This document shows positions 32,503-43,909 of a DNA stretch of 64,000 nucleotides, one piece after another (the first letter of the stretch is position 1; each line of letters opens with the position of its first letter). The stretch is from Patellaria atrata CBS 101060. Taxonomy: Eukaryota > Ascomycota > Dothideomycetes > Patellariales > Patellariaceae. The notes beneath the pieces are model-generated. The model was not told where the DNA came from. It made no database searches and saw nothing but the letters and a program-made list of their open reading frames with translations. The DNA is taken from positions 124,001 through 188,000 of the forward strand of contig MU006111.1 in the NCBI GenBank assembly GCA_010093705.1. The letters run 5' to 3'. Both the position numbers and the translations under genes were made by a program.

Positions 32503-34159
32503 ATGAATCAGGATGACTTCCGCAAGCTCGTCCAAAGCACCCCCCGCGTCCAAAATGGCACTTCCACCAGCTCCTCGCGCCCGAGCGGCACTCCCTCGAC
32601 ATTGGGCTCTCGAGCTCGAGCGAGCATCCCGATGACTCCGTACGTCTGTCTCTCACTACCGTCCCCTCCATGCACTTCGCTAACTGGGAACCAGGCGCTC
32701 CGTCCGTGGAGCCGGCGGAGTCGACTTCAAACGCCAACTTGCCGACCGCAACGCCTCGAACCAACCTAGTAAAAAGTTCAAGTCGTGGGCTCCCAAGGGC
32801 TCGAGGCTAGCTGAGGGGTATATCGACCGCGCGAAAGAGCGCGCGGAGCACGAAAACGAGGTCGATGAGAAGGAGGAGCGGATCCGGGCCCTGGAGGAAC
32901 AGATGAAGCTCGGGCAGATCGATCAGCGCACTTTTGAGTCGCTACGGGACCGGATAACGGGCGGAGATTTGAGTATGACGCATTTAGTTAAGGGTTTGGA
33001 TCGGAAGCTGTTGGAGAGGGTGAAGAGGGGTGAGGATGTTTTTAAGAGCGGTCCTTCTGCGGAGAAGGAGGAGCAGGGAGGGGATGTGGATGAGGAGCTT
33101 GAAAAGCTGGAGGAAAAGGGGGTTACGCCGGTTCCGAGGGAGAAGACAGTTAAAAAGGGGGAGATGGCTCCGCCGCATCCACCACCGGCACCGGTGGCAG
33201 GGGTGAAGAGGACGAGAGACGCTATACTTGCGGAACTGAAAGCTTCGAGAAAAGCGGCTGCTGAAGCTAAGAAGGCGGCGCTGCCCCAACTAGGGTCAAA
33301 ATTTCGTAAGATTGGTGAGCAGCGTGCGGGTTCCCGTGTCGAGATTGATGAAAGGGGGCGCGAAGTTCTGATCACGGTAGACGAGGACGGACACGTAAAG
33401 CGGAGGGTCAAGAAAGTTAAAGAAGAGAACGGTGGTGCAAGTGATTTATCTCTCCTCGACAAGACCGCAAAACCCTTGGGTATGGAGGTTCCGGACCTCC
33501 CACCCGCTCCTCCGCCCGAAGAATCCGACGACGATATCTTCGAAGGCGTTGGGGATGACTATAACCCACTAGGAGACATCCCCGACGCATCCAACACCGA
33601 CACCGACACCGACTCCGACGATGAAGAAGGGGAAACAAAAGGAACTCCCAAACCCGCACCTCCCTCACCATCTGCGGGCTCGCAGGAGCCAGAAGAGCCA
33701 CCCTCCCCCAAACCAACGGACACCGCCCGCGGCCCCAGGAACTACTTCAACGATACCGCTTCCCCATTACCCACTTCGTCAACCTCCGGTCCCCTCACGG
33801 ACAGCACCGTCCTCGCAGTCCTGCAAAAAGTGCGCATGCTCGACGTCCCGTCGGCCACCGAACTAGAAGCCGAAGCACGCCTCCGTCGCCGCGCGGCCGA
33901 GCTCGGCGCGGCAGACCGCGACCTGGAAGACCTGGACATGGGCTTCGGCTCTTCGCGCTTCGACGACGCCGAAGATCTCGAGGGCGGGGAACGGCTCAAG
34001 CTCTCTGAGTGGGGCGCGGACGACGATAACGGCGAGGAAGGCGGGAAGGGGAATAAGAAGGGAGGGAGGAAACGGGGGCCGAAGAAACGGAAGGGCGATA
34101 AGAATAGTGCGGTCGATGTGTTGAGGGTTATGGAGAGTAGGAAGAAGGATGGGGGATAA
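32503..34159 (+). CDS. RED/IK-family spliceosomal B-complex protein
   Basis: RED (IK) is a B-complex-specific splicing factor that with SMU1 promotes spliceosome activation. Exons 32503-32639 and 32695-34159 (intron 55 bp, CC|G codon) give 533 aa. The RED N-terminal domain is recognised by NQDDFRKLVQSTPR at the start, EGYIDRAKERAEHENEVDE, and the signature THLVKGLDRKLLERVKRG near residues 170-190. The remainder is charged and disordered, with proline/acid-rich linkers, a KVRMLDVPSATELEAEARLR helix, and a very basic C-terminus (GRKRGPKKRKGDK). Fungal RED proteins lack the long RED/RE dipeptide repeat of animals; that is also the case here. Smu1 is not encoded in the window. Confidence 0.85.
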
Positions 34160-34652
34160 GGGCCAATGATCAGTGAAGGCAGGCAAGAAGATGAGAATAG
34201 CCTACCACGAGTCGAATATAGAACCCTCTGATTGTAAGCGCAAGTGATCGATTCCAGTCAGATGTGCTGCCATTACAACACAAACCCTGCGACGGTTAGG
34301 AAGCTGCGGGAGACTACACTCGCTGATGAAAAAATATAAAAAAAAAATAGAATTTTACATGCCCAAAATGAGGTGGGTCGAGTGGTGGAAATAAGTTAGA
34401 CTTCTGGAATCATTTGCGGAGACTGATATGCATTCAAATCTAGTAGCACAAGGAAGTGAAAAATTACAGCTTTCGGAACCTCAAAATGCGGTTCTGTAAG
34501 CAGAGATTCCAGCAAAAACTCCCGACCTTGAAATGTCTCGCGCCGTGTCATGCTGCAATCTATGTTTACAAGTTTGCTGAATGATGCCCTTCTTGACGGT
34601 TTCTGCATACCTCTCCTCGAGTTCAAACACTCTTCGAGGGGAATTGGCCTAC
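34160..34652. other. Convergent intergenic region, RED / PRE2
   Basis: 3' flanks of two converging genes. A short A-rich tract occurs near 34327-34350. No gene is seen. Confidence 0.5.
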
Positions 34653-35645
34653 TCACTCCAAGTCCGCAGTGACATTGGAAAACTCGCCCTTCTCCAACTT
34701 CGTCTTCCAGAAAATCGGATTCGTATCCGAGAAGCCATGCTTAACCCACCCACTCTCCTTGACATGATACAAATTGATAAAACCACCTGAAAACGCATCC
34801 CTATGTGTCGCCGCCAGGATAGACCTCCTCCCCAACTCTAACGCCTCCTCCTCACTCAAGTCATACGAGTACTCAGCATCCAGTACGCCGTATGCAAACG
34901 TCTGCCCGGATCCAACGCAGAACAGGTTGCCCGCGAGCCGTGTGCCGTCGCTGTCGATGTAGTAGAGCGCGGGACCCTCTTGGGGAGTGACGCCGGCGCA
35001 CATGGTGCCCATGGAAAGGCCCATACCTTTGTAGGCGTAGACGAGGTTGGCAAGGATCTTTGAGGCGGCGGCAACAGAGATGCGGCGTTTGTGGCGGAGT
35101 TCGTGGAGGCGGCATTGCATGCCAAGGTAGGCGAGCCAATATTGACAGTCCTGTATTTCGGTGTGATTAGTGCCATTGTCGTGTATAGGAGGGGTATTAT
35201 TTTGGGGGTCTGGACAGAGGGACTTACAGCTGCTCCGCCGGCCATCGTTCCTAGCAACATCGGGTTGATCTCTATGACTTTCTTGACTGTCTGGCTTGCT
35301 ATCCAGTTACCGGCTGTGGCTCTGGAGTCTGTGGCTACGATAATGCCGCCCTTGAATCTGAATGCGAGCGTGGTTGTGCCGTGAGCGATCTTTATGGGGC
35401 AGTTAGGATTGGAGTAGTCGTCTGTCATTGCGCGGAGCCACGCCGAGGGCTGCGGAAAGGATTATGGTTAGCAAAGCTCTAAGACCCTATCAGTGAGCTT
35501 GGGAATCACTTACTGAGGCAATCGGAGGTAGTGCAAATTTGAGGGATAATGAGGGAGTCGATTCAATGAGCTCTTGTTGTTCGTCTTGCGAGTAACCTTC
35601 ATCATGGTGGGCTGGTCGACTGTATTGAGCTACTAATGCGTCCAT
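34653..35645 (-). CDS. PRE2: 20S proteasome subunit beta-5 (chymotrypsin-like)
   Basis: Catalytic beta-ring subunit cleaving after hydrophobic residues. Exons 35514-35645, 35228-35449 and 34653-35150 give a 283-aa precursor. The propeptide ends at Gly68 (KIAHG) and the mature chain starts [11 protein letters not shown]; the nucleophile is Thr69. The conserved mature Asp17 (in [10 protein letters not shown]) and Lys33 (TVKKV) are both present. The [39 protein letters not shown] and [20 protein letters not shown] blocks are diagnostic of beta-5. The start [11 protein letters not shown] is chosen over an upstream in-frame Met because fungal Pre2 precursors start MDxL. The gene is convergent with RED; the UIM-repeat gene lies upstream on the same strand. 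Confidence 0.95.
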
Positions 35646-36070
35646 TATAAAAGTCCCTATTCTGGTTCGAAAGGAGGAAAAGGTATTACGCTGGATGGAC
35701 GGAGATAGCTGGTCCTGGTGGTGAGTTTGAATTATCGATGAAGCTTCCGAAGCTTCAATAACCACTGTTAGGCACCGCATTCGACAGCGCGTCAATAGCC
35801 AAGACTTGCTCGTCTTTGTCAGCCGGAGCCGCATCAGGGGTTAGACGACATCTCATCGTTTTGAGACCAAGATATTTCAATTCTGAACACATTTATAGCA
35901 ATATTATTCGCATTACTGATTAGACCCTATTGTAGAGAGATATACTATATAACAGCAGATCTGAAATGTGACTCTCCAACCGTTACCCCATCATCTACTT
36001 CAAACCCAACAATGCAAACAACCTCCCCAGGAAAATACAACTATATAACATAGAAGAAATCAAAATTTCA
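35646..36070. promoter_or_regulatory. PRE2 promoter side / 3' flank of UIM gene
   Basis: 425 bp between two genes on the same strand. I looked for a proteasome-associated control element (GGTGGCAAA) in this stretch and do not see an exact copy. No gene. Confidence 0.4.
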
Positions 36071-37588
36071 TTAGACGTCCCGATATGATCTTCTCCTTCC
36101 TCCAGTCCTCGGGGATGAAGAACCTCTACCCCTCATATTCGCCCATAGCGCCAAGTTATCCACCGTGGCATACATCGGCGCAGGTGACTCCTTGGGCTCT
36201 TGCTCTTCGGCGACATCACCGAGAGCCCCAGACATTTGCCCACTGGTAGATTCGTACTCCCTGAAGACTCGACTGGCATTCGGCAAGGGTAAGTTCCACG
36301 TGGTGCTGTATGGAGGCTCTTCACCTTCCGCTCCCCGGTTGGGATTGTTGTCGATATCAGGAGGAAGGATGTGTCCCCCGTTCGGCAGCTCTTCTGGTTC
36401 GGGTGTCTCTTCCCTGAATGTTCTCCCATATGTAGGTAGCTCCTCTGGTTTCTCTCTGGCTGGATTGTCGTATCCGGGAAGCTCGTCATCATCCCTGATC
36501 GTGCCACCATATCCGGGAAGAGGTTCATCTGGGATACTCCGTGCTTGGGGAGCATTGCTAGGTGGCGGAGTATTGTGCTCTGGGAGGTCTTCGAGATCTC
36601 GTCGAGGAGCAGTAGGACCCGGTCCGAAGCGTTGGACGCGCTGTTGGCGGATAAACTCCGAATTATCTGGCTCGTGTGTCTGAAGTGTTCCTCTCTCGAC
36701 GAGTTGACTGTCTCTCGAGGATACCGTGGAACGAGGAGGCGAAGCGCCGTAGTAATCATCATAGCTCCCAGTAGATGAAGGAGCGTCCCCAACAATAATT
36801 TCCGGAGGCGGAGGCGCGATACCATCGCCGCGGCGGCCCTTCCCTTTACCAGTGGGATCTTGATCTTCGTCAGTAGGATAAAGAGGTGATCCCGACCTTT
36901 CAGCAAATGCGTTCATCGGATTGTGAGGCCATCCCAGGTCTTCTTCTTCCTCCGTAAGCGCGAAAGGTGGACCGACGCTATCCGGAACGTGCACAGCGCT
37001 CGACTCTCCTTTACAAGCCGGGCAGCTACCTTTCACATCCTCGACAAAGTAGGGTAGGCCAGGTGCATCACGATCACGCTCAATCTTGGATTCACCGGCA
37101 TCGATTTCATGACCGCAGACGCCGAACGAGTGTTTGATCCTGTAGTAGGAAGGGGAGCCGGATGCGTCTTCAGGTCGTTTAACTTTCTCTTCCGCGGTTT
37201 GCTTGGAGAGTTCTAGGATTTTGTTAAGTTCTTCCTCATCAAAGTCTACATGTACCGGCGGTGCAGGTTCTTGCAGCGAAGCCTTGATAGCCTCAGCTAT
37301 CATATCGTTATCCTCCTGGTCTAAGTTCTTAGGAGGCGGCTCGCTAAGTGACGCAAGTATTGCTGCTGCTACTAAATCCTCATTCTCATTCTCGAAATCC
37401 TTTGGAGGGGGTTCATCCAGTGAGGCCTCGAGCGCTTTCTTAATCTCAGCCTCTTCCTCAGCACGGCGGCGTCTAGCCACTGGCGTTCCATAATGTGTCA
37501 CATCGTCATTGTAACAGTCGTAACAGAGGCCGGGGTACTCAGTCTGTAGAGGTTCATCCAACTCTATACAGGGGTAACCAATCTCCAT
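36071..37588 (-). CDS. Protein with four tandem ubiquitin-interacting-motif-like repeats
   Basis: One exon, 505 aa. Residues 44-130 hold four copies of a UIM-like helix spaced 24 residues apart: EIKKALEASLDE, DLVAAAILASLSE, MIAEAIKASLQE and LNKILELSKQ. The central Ala/Leu...Ala-Ser pattern and acidic lead-in fit ubiquitin binding. Repeats 1-3 are separated by EPPPK-type linkers. Before them is a Cys cluster (YPCIE, LCYDCYND), possibly a zinc site. Further on are HSFGVCGHEIDAG and VKGSCPACKGE, another pair of potential zinc ligands (about residues 155-195). The C-terminal 300 residues are Pro/Glu/Ser-rich and disordered with several LPxYG-type repeats (PLPGYGG, ELPGYDN, ELPTYGR). The start is the first Met; an upstream cysteine-containing frame exists but no acceptor AG precedes it before an in-frame stop. 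Function is not known; a ubiquitin-binding adaptor is the inference. Confidence 0.78.
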   Translation of the reverse strand: MEIGYPCIELDEPLQTEYPGLCYDCYNDDVTHYGTPVARRRRAEEEAEIKKALEASLDEPPPKDFENENEDLVAAAILASLSEPPPKNLDQEDNDMIAEAIKASLQEPAPPVHVDFDEEELNKILELSKQTAEEKVKRPEDASGSPSYYRIKHSFGVCGHEIDAGESKIERDRDAPGLPYFVEDVKGSCPACKGESSAVHVPDSVGPPFALTEEEEDLGWPHNPMNAFAERSGSPLYPTDEDQDPTGKGKGRRGDGIAPPPPEIIVGDAPSSTGSYDDYYGASPPRSTVSSRDSQLVERGTLQTHEPDNSEFIRQQRVQRFGPGPTAPRRDLEDLPEHNTPPPSNAPQARSIPDEPLPGYGGTIRDDDELPGYDNPAREKPEELPTYGRTFREETPEPEELPNGGHILPPDIDNNPNRGAEGEEPPYSTTWNLPLPNASRVFREYESTSGQMSGALGDVAEEQEPKESPAPMYATVDNLALWANMRGRGSSSPRTGGRRRSYRDV

Positions 37589-38636
37589 AGCGCAGAAACA
37601 TTCGTGTATTTCCGCGATCCGTCAGTATATGATATATCGCTAGCAGTAGTAGGACTCACCGCCAGTGCGAATATGGTGATGGCACTCTGGAAAAACAGAA
37701 ATCTCTTCCCTGCACATCGTACGGGAGTGTCCGTGAGGTATATACTATTGGAATGACTCTCCTTTCAGGAAAAGATATTTTGAGAATATAAATCTGGGTG
37801 TCGTATTCTAAGCAACTCGAAGTAATTTCACCGAAAGTTCCTCGAAAATAGTAAATATTCAAAGCGTGATGATTCTTCTAAGTAAGGAAACAGTATTTAA
37901 CATAACGGATGTTGCATAGGTATACACAATTGCAACTGCCAGCGGATAGAGCGTTGCGTACAGATCTTCTGCTTGATCGTGAAGTATCTTGTACGTGGTC
38001 ATTATTGTCTCAAAGACAACCCCTTAGAAGAAAGACAACACACGAATTATGAGGGTCCCATTTGAGATAAGAGGGAAAGCTCATGAATTGCAACATTTCC
38101 CATGGTTCTATACAACTCACTGCTAATATATAATAGTGATATTGGTAGGTGAGAAAAGTGTTCATAATGGAGAGACGCCGGATGGATCAAGAGATCTTGT
38201 ATAGATCGAGGACGTTTAGTCATAAGCGTGTAGTAAGAGACTGGGCAGTAGAGTTAATTGCATCAGGTTTGTTATACCACTATATTAAGAAGCCAATTCA
38301 TACGCTATGTGATATACTTATTAGTACATGGGAGGAAACTAGAGGCACAGAATGAAGAACATACACTTAGTCGCTCAACTGTGAAAAACAACTAAAACGG
38401 CGATATTGTACTGCGAGGGGATCTGCATCGAATAACACAACAGTGGAAACCGAGACGTGACGATAGGACAGAACGCACTGGAGAGCAGACAGAGGAGAAC
38501 ACAAGAATCACTCGATTTCAGGACTAGACTACTACACCATACCTGATACCTCATGCTATTGTTGTACCTAATATCACCTAGAATGATGCCAGTACCTCAT
38601 AATAACGAATCCCCCTATTCTAACCCGAAATCTTCC
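37589..38636. other. AT-rich intergenic region
   Basis: 1.05 kb. A 68-codon frame at 38149 is rich in Arg/Ile/Tyr as expected for AT-rich non-coding DNA and is not supported. Nothing else is seen. Confidence 0.5.
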
Positions 38637-41275
38637 TCAATCATCTTCCATGTCATCGTCGGAATCCTCACTATAAGCGCCAACGACCGAGTCAGGTGTG
38701 CGCTCTCCATGTCCCGTTAGCCGCGGATGTTCTGGCGGCGACGACGGGAATCCGGAAGAGCTCCTTTCGGCGTAGAGTTCATCGTCAGTGTAATCTTCAC
38801 TCTTATTCCCCACCCCGTTAGTCTCGGGGAGTGTAGTAGGTGTATTGTCCTCGGATTGCTCATCCCGGTCCTCAACTAGACCGTCGTTGGGGTGTTGGCT
38901 CATATCATCGCTTTGCGGCACCAACTCAGCGGACTTGAACTTCTTAGATTTGCTTCCAGATATTCTTGTCCTCTTCGTACTTTCTTGATAGATATTTCCT
39001 AGCTCTTTGCCGTGCTCCTTCTTCAGGTAAGCTAGTGCTGCTTTGAGGGTGAGATCAAGAGACTCCTGCGAAGGAACCATCTTTTTCATCCTCGCCAATA
39101 CTAGTTTACGGTCCGCAGTGGACCATTTGCTGTCTGAATCCTGTTTCGCAACCAGCCTCCAGGGGATATTCTTCTCCTGCGTACTCTCGGTAGCTCTGAT
39201 AGCATGCAGTATCCTGTACTTGTCACCTGGGAGCATTTTTGCGTAATGACGCTCCGCCTCCTTTGTCCGGAAACTCGACTTTTCCTTAGTCGAGGTTTTG
39301 GTAACTTCCCGCTCATGCATTTGCTGCATCTTCTTCCATTTTACCATGCACTGTAGTCGACTACGAGTGTTTCCAAGCTTGTCACTGACGACGCTCCAGC
39401 TGACAGCTTTCACCAGTGTCTCGGATGGAGGCGCATCTTCCTGGTTCTCCATTTCCCGCACTTTCCGCAAGCAATTCTCGACAGCTTCGTGGAGCGCTAT
39501 CTCTTCTTTCTCGGACCATACATCTGACTTCCTCTCAGTGCCACACTTGATATAATTACGCCATCTATCTCGACAGTCCTCCGGCATACGTTCGAGCTTT
39601 TTTCCAATGACCTTCCATTTGTCAGGCGTCATGGTGTAAGCGTCTCTCAGCTCTTGGTCTTCCTCAGGTGTCCATTTTCCACGCTTGCTGTAGTTATGGA
39701 AACGTCTCCGGCAAACTTTGTATATAGCTTGACGGTTCCGGTGGGGAAGTGATTCGAATAGGACAAGCCACAATTCCAGTGCTGGGTCTTGTCGCGCTCC
39801 TTGGGTATCCTGTATAATATTGTTGACAGCTTGCTGGGTAAGACCTTTTTCATTACGGTATGTATCGATAATACTAGTGATGATACTCAGCTCGTCTTTA
39901 CTGAAGGGACCGCTTATTATCTCAACAGGGGGTTCCGACTCCTTACCGCTTTTAGGAGTCTTAGATTTTGTGGATTTCGCAGATTTAGAAGGTTTCGCAC
40001 GTCTAGAAGGTAGTGGACTTACCATAACCTCGTCGTCGCTCTCAATTGGAGGAGCGTAAATATTCTCCTGGGTCTGCTCATTTGACGTACGCTTATGTTT
40101 GTATGATTTTTCGACGGAGTTATGTTTACGCTTGCGCTTCAGTTTTGAGCTCCTGCCTTCTAACACACGTTCCAAATTCGGATTTGAGACTGTTCCGGCA
40201 TCCGGAAAATGGGTACTTTCCTCCTCATCCGGAGGTTCGAGTTGTCGCATTGATTGTCCATCATCTAGTGTATATTTAGGATCCGAGTCGAGAATTGGTT
40301 GCACTTCCGATAGAGGATTACTCTCCCCCTCATCTTGGCGCTCTAAGTCTTGCCTTGAAATGTCCTTTCCCTTCTTGAACTTTTTCTGCTTTGACTTAGT
40401 TTTTCGATTTCCGCTTGAACGTTTAAGTTCGCCAGAAACCGCTTCCACATTCAAGTCTTGTTCGATATTCGATGTCTCTTGCTCATTGGAAGCCAGCTCG
40501 CCACTCAAGGTATGATTTTCCTCGGGAGGTCTTTGCTCTTCCTCTTCCTCCTCATCCTCCAACAACTTCGCAAAGACCTGCCTCTCTTTATCGAGCTTCC
40601 GCTGTTTCGGGGTAAGTGAGTTTCTCCCCGGGGTCTCAAGTGGCCCGACAGGATCCGACAAATCGAGAAACTGTCCCTGAGACACTCTAGGATGGCGTGG
40701 TGTCGACGGTCTATCACGTTTCCGATCCGGCTTAGACTTGGAGGAGCTCTTTGCCAGCTGCCTGAAGTCACTGCTCTTAGGGGTGGGCATGAACGCCTGT
40801 GGTTCGCTGGTCGCGACTCCATTCGGTAGAGCTTGCGAAGAGATAGCATTGGCGGTCCTCGGAAGAACTGAGCTTTCGGGGGGGGATGGTAAGGCATCAC
40901 CTTCAGCGAAGTTGTTGGTAACTAGGAACGTAGCACTCGTGCGTTTCTTCTTGGCTGATTTCGCGTTCTTCTTCCTGCTCCCTGTGTCACTCTTTTCGCT
41001 CTCCCTCCTCTTCCTCTTCTTCGATCCCTCATGCGAACCGGTAGCAGCATGTCGGCTGGTCTCAGACGGATGTGGAAGAGGTGTTTCAGGAATTAACTGG
41101 GTAGAAGGCGTATCCTGAGCGCCATTCCGTTCGAAACTGGGCTGGTCGAATTTATCTAACGAGTAACGACACATGTTAGTCGATATGCGATCGCAATTGA
41201 TGTCTAGAAATTTGCACTACCTTCAGATCGATGACCCTTTTCATCCTCAGCAATTTGCGATGAGTTATTCCCCAT
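38637..41275 (-). CDS. Reb1/TTF-I-like Myb-domain DNA-binding protein
   Basis: Two exons: 41221-41275 and 38637-41155, giving 857 aa. The first exon encodes MGNNSSQIAEDEKGHRSE and joins DKFDQPSFER through a 65-bp intron; the alternative start inside the intron (Met at 41174) is rejected. Residues 1 to about 430 are charged and disordered with basic nuclear-localisation-like runs (KKRKRRESEK, KKFKKGK). A helical block (DELSIITSIIDTYRNEKGL) precedes Myb repeat 1 (about 510-557; KRGKWTPEEDQELRDAY, DRWRNYIKC) and a longer Myb-like repeat 2 (about 564-629; SDVWSEKEEIALHEAVENC, WSVVSDKLGNTRSRLQCMVK). This arrangement fits Reb1, Rtf1 and TTF-I, which bind rDNA terminators and Pol II promoters. Which of these it is cannot be told from sequence alone. 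Confidence 0.82.
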
Positions 41276-42253
41276 CTTTGGCCAGCGCCAACACCGATTG
41301 TCCTGATTTCTACCAACTCGTGTTGGAGAAGCGTAGATTATTCGCGCGTTATTATTATTCAGCGCCGGCTGCCCACTGGTTCTATAGTCCACCGTAACCC
41401 TAACCATAACGAGCATTTTGGTCTTGGAACATTTTACCATAGAGAATCCCCCTAAATACATATACTACACCACCAATGCTGCTAAACTATTTATAAGAGT
41501 GTAGATATACTCTAAATAATCTCTTTATTCGACTACTACTTTTAGGATTCTATTTACAGTCGTGGAAGTAATTAAAAAATGTACTTTTATTTTCGGTTGT
41601 TGACTACTCTGATTTTTGCGTAGACGTTCGACGAAACTTTGTCCGACGCATGCTTCTGTTTTTGGACTAGCGTAGGGTGGACCGCAACCTCAGGCCTTTT
41701 CGCGGTCTCCTCTCTGCTATTTTAAAACAGTGTGATGTGAGAACAGGAATTCAGGCTCGCTCCGAGTCTGGATAGTGAAAACGAATCCGATCCAAGAATA
41801 AAGCTCAGTAGGGCAGGCGCTAGTTTTGCACATAATCCTAGACTTCCTTCGTTACAGACCTACGGGGTCGACACTCGACAGTAGATCGACAGCCTACAGG
41901 AACCTCAGGGCTTGAAGGCTTGTCGTGTTCTTACGGGAGTGTGGTGGTTTAAGGCAGGTTGGGCAATTAAAACGTATAGGAGATAGAAGAGACTATATTA
42001 TCGCTCTGTACCCGAGTGGAATCTAAGCTACATTCATATCGTAGGTATAGCTATCAATTACGCCAATCATAAGGACTGAATCCTGTTCCTTAGCCAGAAC
42101 GCACATTCCCATTACCCCTAAGCAATCCAGGACTCCTGGGTATCAAGATGCAATGACAGTTATGGGCACCGGTAACCAAATACAAAACAGTGAACCCTCC
42201 ATTAACCCCATTACACATCTGTGAAAACGATGCGACTTCCCATGTGGGTTCGT
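41276..42253. other. AT-rich intergenic region upstream of Reb1-like gene
   Basis: 978 bp between two minus-strand genes. It includes TAACCCTAACC at 41395-41405, 120 bp upstream of the Reb1-like start. No gene is supported. Confidence 0.5.
41395..41405. promoter_or_regulatory. Isolated telomere-like 11-mer (TAACCCTAACC)
   Basis: 1.8 copies of the TTAGGG unit on the minus strand, in a promoter position. Such interstitial sites are bound by Myb-type factors (Tbf1, Teb1) in yeasts; binding here is inference. Confidence 0.3.
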
Positions 42254-43599
42254 TTAGATCTGCGTAATGTTAGTGATCACACTTAGCTCCTTAAGCTTGG
42301 AGTTACCTACTAAACGAAGGGGGCTCTTCTGCATAAGGTTCGTAAAGGTGAGCATGGCCCTTGACTTGCGATCCGGACGCTGCAGTCTTCTGAACGCCTC
42401 ATGAATATGACTGGGACCAATAGGCTCTCGTTCTTCCTCCGGTGGATCGAACAGACCTGCCTCTCTCTTTCGCTTTCGGCTTTGGTTGTCGCCACCTGTA
42501 CCCTTCTTGGAGAGGTCTTCCGCATGCTTGACCCTGAGTGCTTCCTCCGTGAGTGTCTGGACGATCTCGAATGTGAGAAAACCCAAAATATCGATGATGT
42601 CGTCGTTTGGTTTCGCGTCCGTAATCACACCGAAGCCAGCCCACTCCCTGAAGCGTTTACCCTTCCTGAAGGTGAAAGATGCTTGACGGCAGTCACTCCA
42701 ATGAACGTATTCCTCTCGCGTCATATTCTTTGTGCGCTCATCCGCGTTCCTCAGCCTCTGCAGCGTCGCGAAGTTCATCTCTTCCTCTTCTTCGTCTTCC
42801 TCGTCATCGCGTGGAGGAACCTGTTCGCTGAAGTAACTTTGAACATCCCAGACAAGATCGACTTTGTTCTTCTTTGCCGCTTTCTTGCCAGCTTCGGCTG
42901 CTGTAGCGCCAATCTGGAGGTCGGCGTCTCCGCCTGGCATTCCGACGTCTGGGCCTGCATCGCCTTTGTTGTCTTCAGAGTCTTTAGCAGTCTTGCGTAC
43001 ATCCTTCCACTGGAGGAAATGGCGAAGGCGAGAGATTTTGGCGCGATCGTGACGGATCAACATCATCATGTCGTCAGTAGAGATGGTGCGACTGCCGCGG
43101 CGGGTTGCGAGCATCGTACATTCTTTGAGCATCTCCTGAACTTGCTGCTGCACAATGTGTTCGATCAAGCTCGTCGTCTCCGTAGAGGGTTCACCAGTTT
43201 CCCCCGAAACAAACATCATCTGGGCAATGTGAGTACCATAAATGCTTCGCTTTGCGTCTTTCACTGAACGCCTATTACGGGCGATTATGAAAGACATGGC
43301 TAATAGAAATGAAAGTCTGCGGGGGAAAAATGGAAACAAGTGTAGAATACCTTTTCCGCGAAGATGTGGAAACTGGAAACGTCCAGTGAGGTCATTGTGC
43401 TTGGGGAAGAGATGGGGAGGAAGGTGAGTGGTCAAACTCAAGTATCATGAGGTGTAATGTTTGGAAAGCTCAAAGGGGACCGCGGTAATGACTGTGACTC
43501 CTTCCGCGGGAACAGGGCAAAAGTTGTGAAGAAATGACCTGTAATGGAGCAGCGACTAACCTGCTGAATTTCCGTCTTATACTTCATTTTGTCTGCCAT
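42254..43599 (-). CDS. SPT3: SAGA complex histone-fold subunit Spt3
   Basis: Spt3 helps SAGA deliver TBP to promoters and carries two histone folds in one chain. Exons 43561-43599 (39 nt, [13 protein letters not shown]), 42311-43219 and 42254-42259 (6 nt) give 317 aa. The exon junction yields [14 protein letters not shown], the conserved start of histone fold 1. [20 protein letters not shown] and [12 protein letters not shown] complete it; the second fold lies around [20 protein letters not shown]. The last intron (42260-42310) is proposed because it restores the conserved C-terminus SPLRLI; it is 51 nt and stop-free, so retention would give a 17-residue longer tail using the same stop codon. 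Intron 1 is about 340 bp, long for this window. It is divergent from DPH5. Confidence 0.93.
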
Positions 43600-43909
43600 T
43601 CTGTCTCAAGTCAATTCCTCGTCTCTTCTTAAATATACAGTCTTCTTATTGATACAATAAATAGGTAGATAATTCTACAGCATCAAATGTGAAATAGATG
43701 GTCTATGAACATCTGAGTAATGAGGAGACAGTTCAGGAAGATCTCACGGTGGAACTAAATTTAAGGTTTTGGACTAGAGTCTCACCGCCTTCAGCCCTAT
43801 AAAACCTTAAACATCCCACTTGCAGAATACTTCAAGCCTCATCCCAAAACCCTATATTACATAATTTCTTGGTGTTCAGATTGCTCTACAACAAAACCAC
43901 TTATTCGAA
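43600..43909. promoter_or_regulatory. Divergent promoter region, SPT3 / DPH5
   Basis: 310 bp between divergent start codons. AAACCCTA lies at 43847-43854, 56 bp before the DPH5 ATG. No coding sequence. Confidence 0.5.

Noticed and set aside
36165-36683. Long plus-strand frame across the UIM gene
   Set aside because: Antisense shadow of the disordered Pro/Glu region; the minus strand encodes the UIM repeats.
38149-38355. 68-codon plus-strand frame in AT-rich gap
   Set aside because: Composition expected from AT-rich DNA; no motif or splice partner.
39043-40515. Several plus-strand frames over the Reb1-like gene
   Set aside because: Shadows of the Myb-domain coding strand.
41156-41174. Met at 41174 as start of the Reb1-like protein
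   Set aside because: It lies in the proposed intron; the MGNNSSQ exon gives a better-supported N-terminus.
41395-41405. Possible telomere or subtelomere
   Set aside because: Fewer than two TTAGGG units and flanked by housekeeping genes; treated as a short motif.
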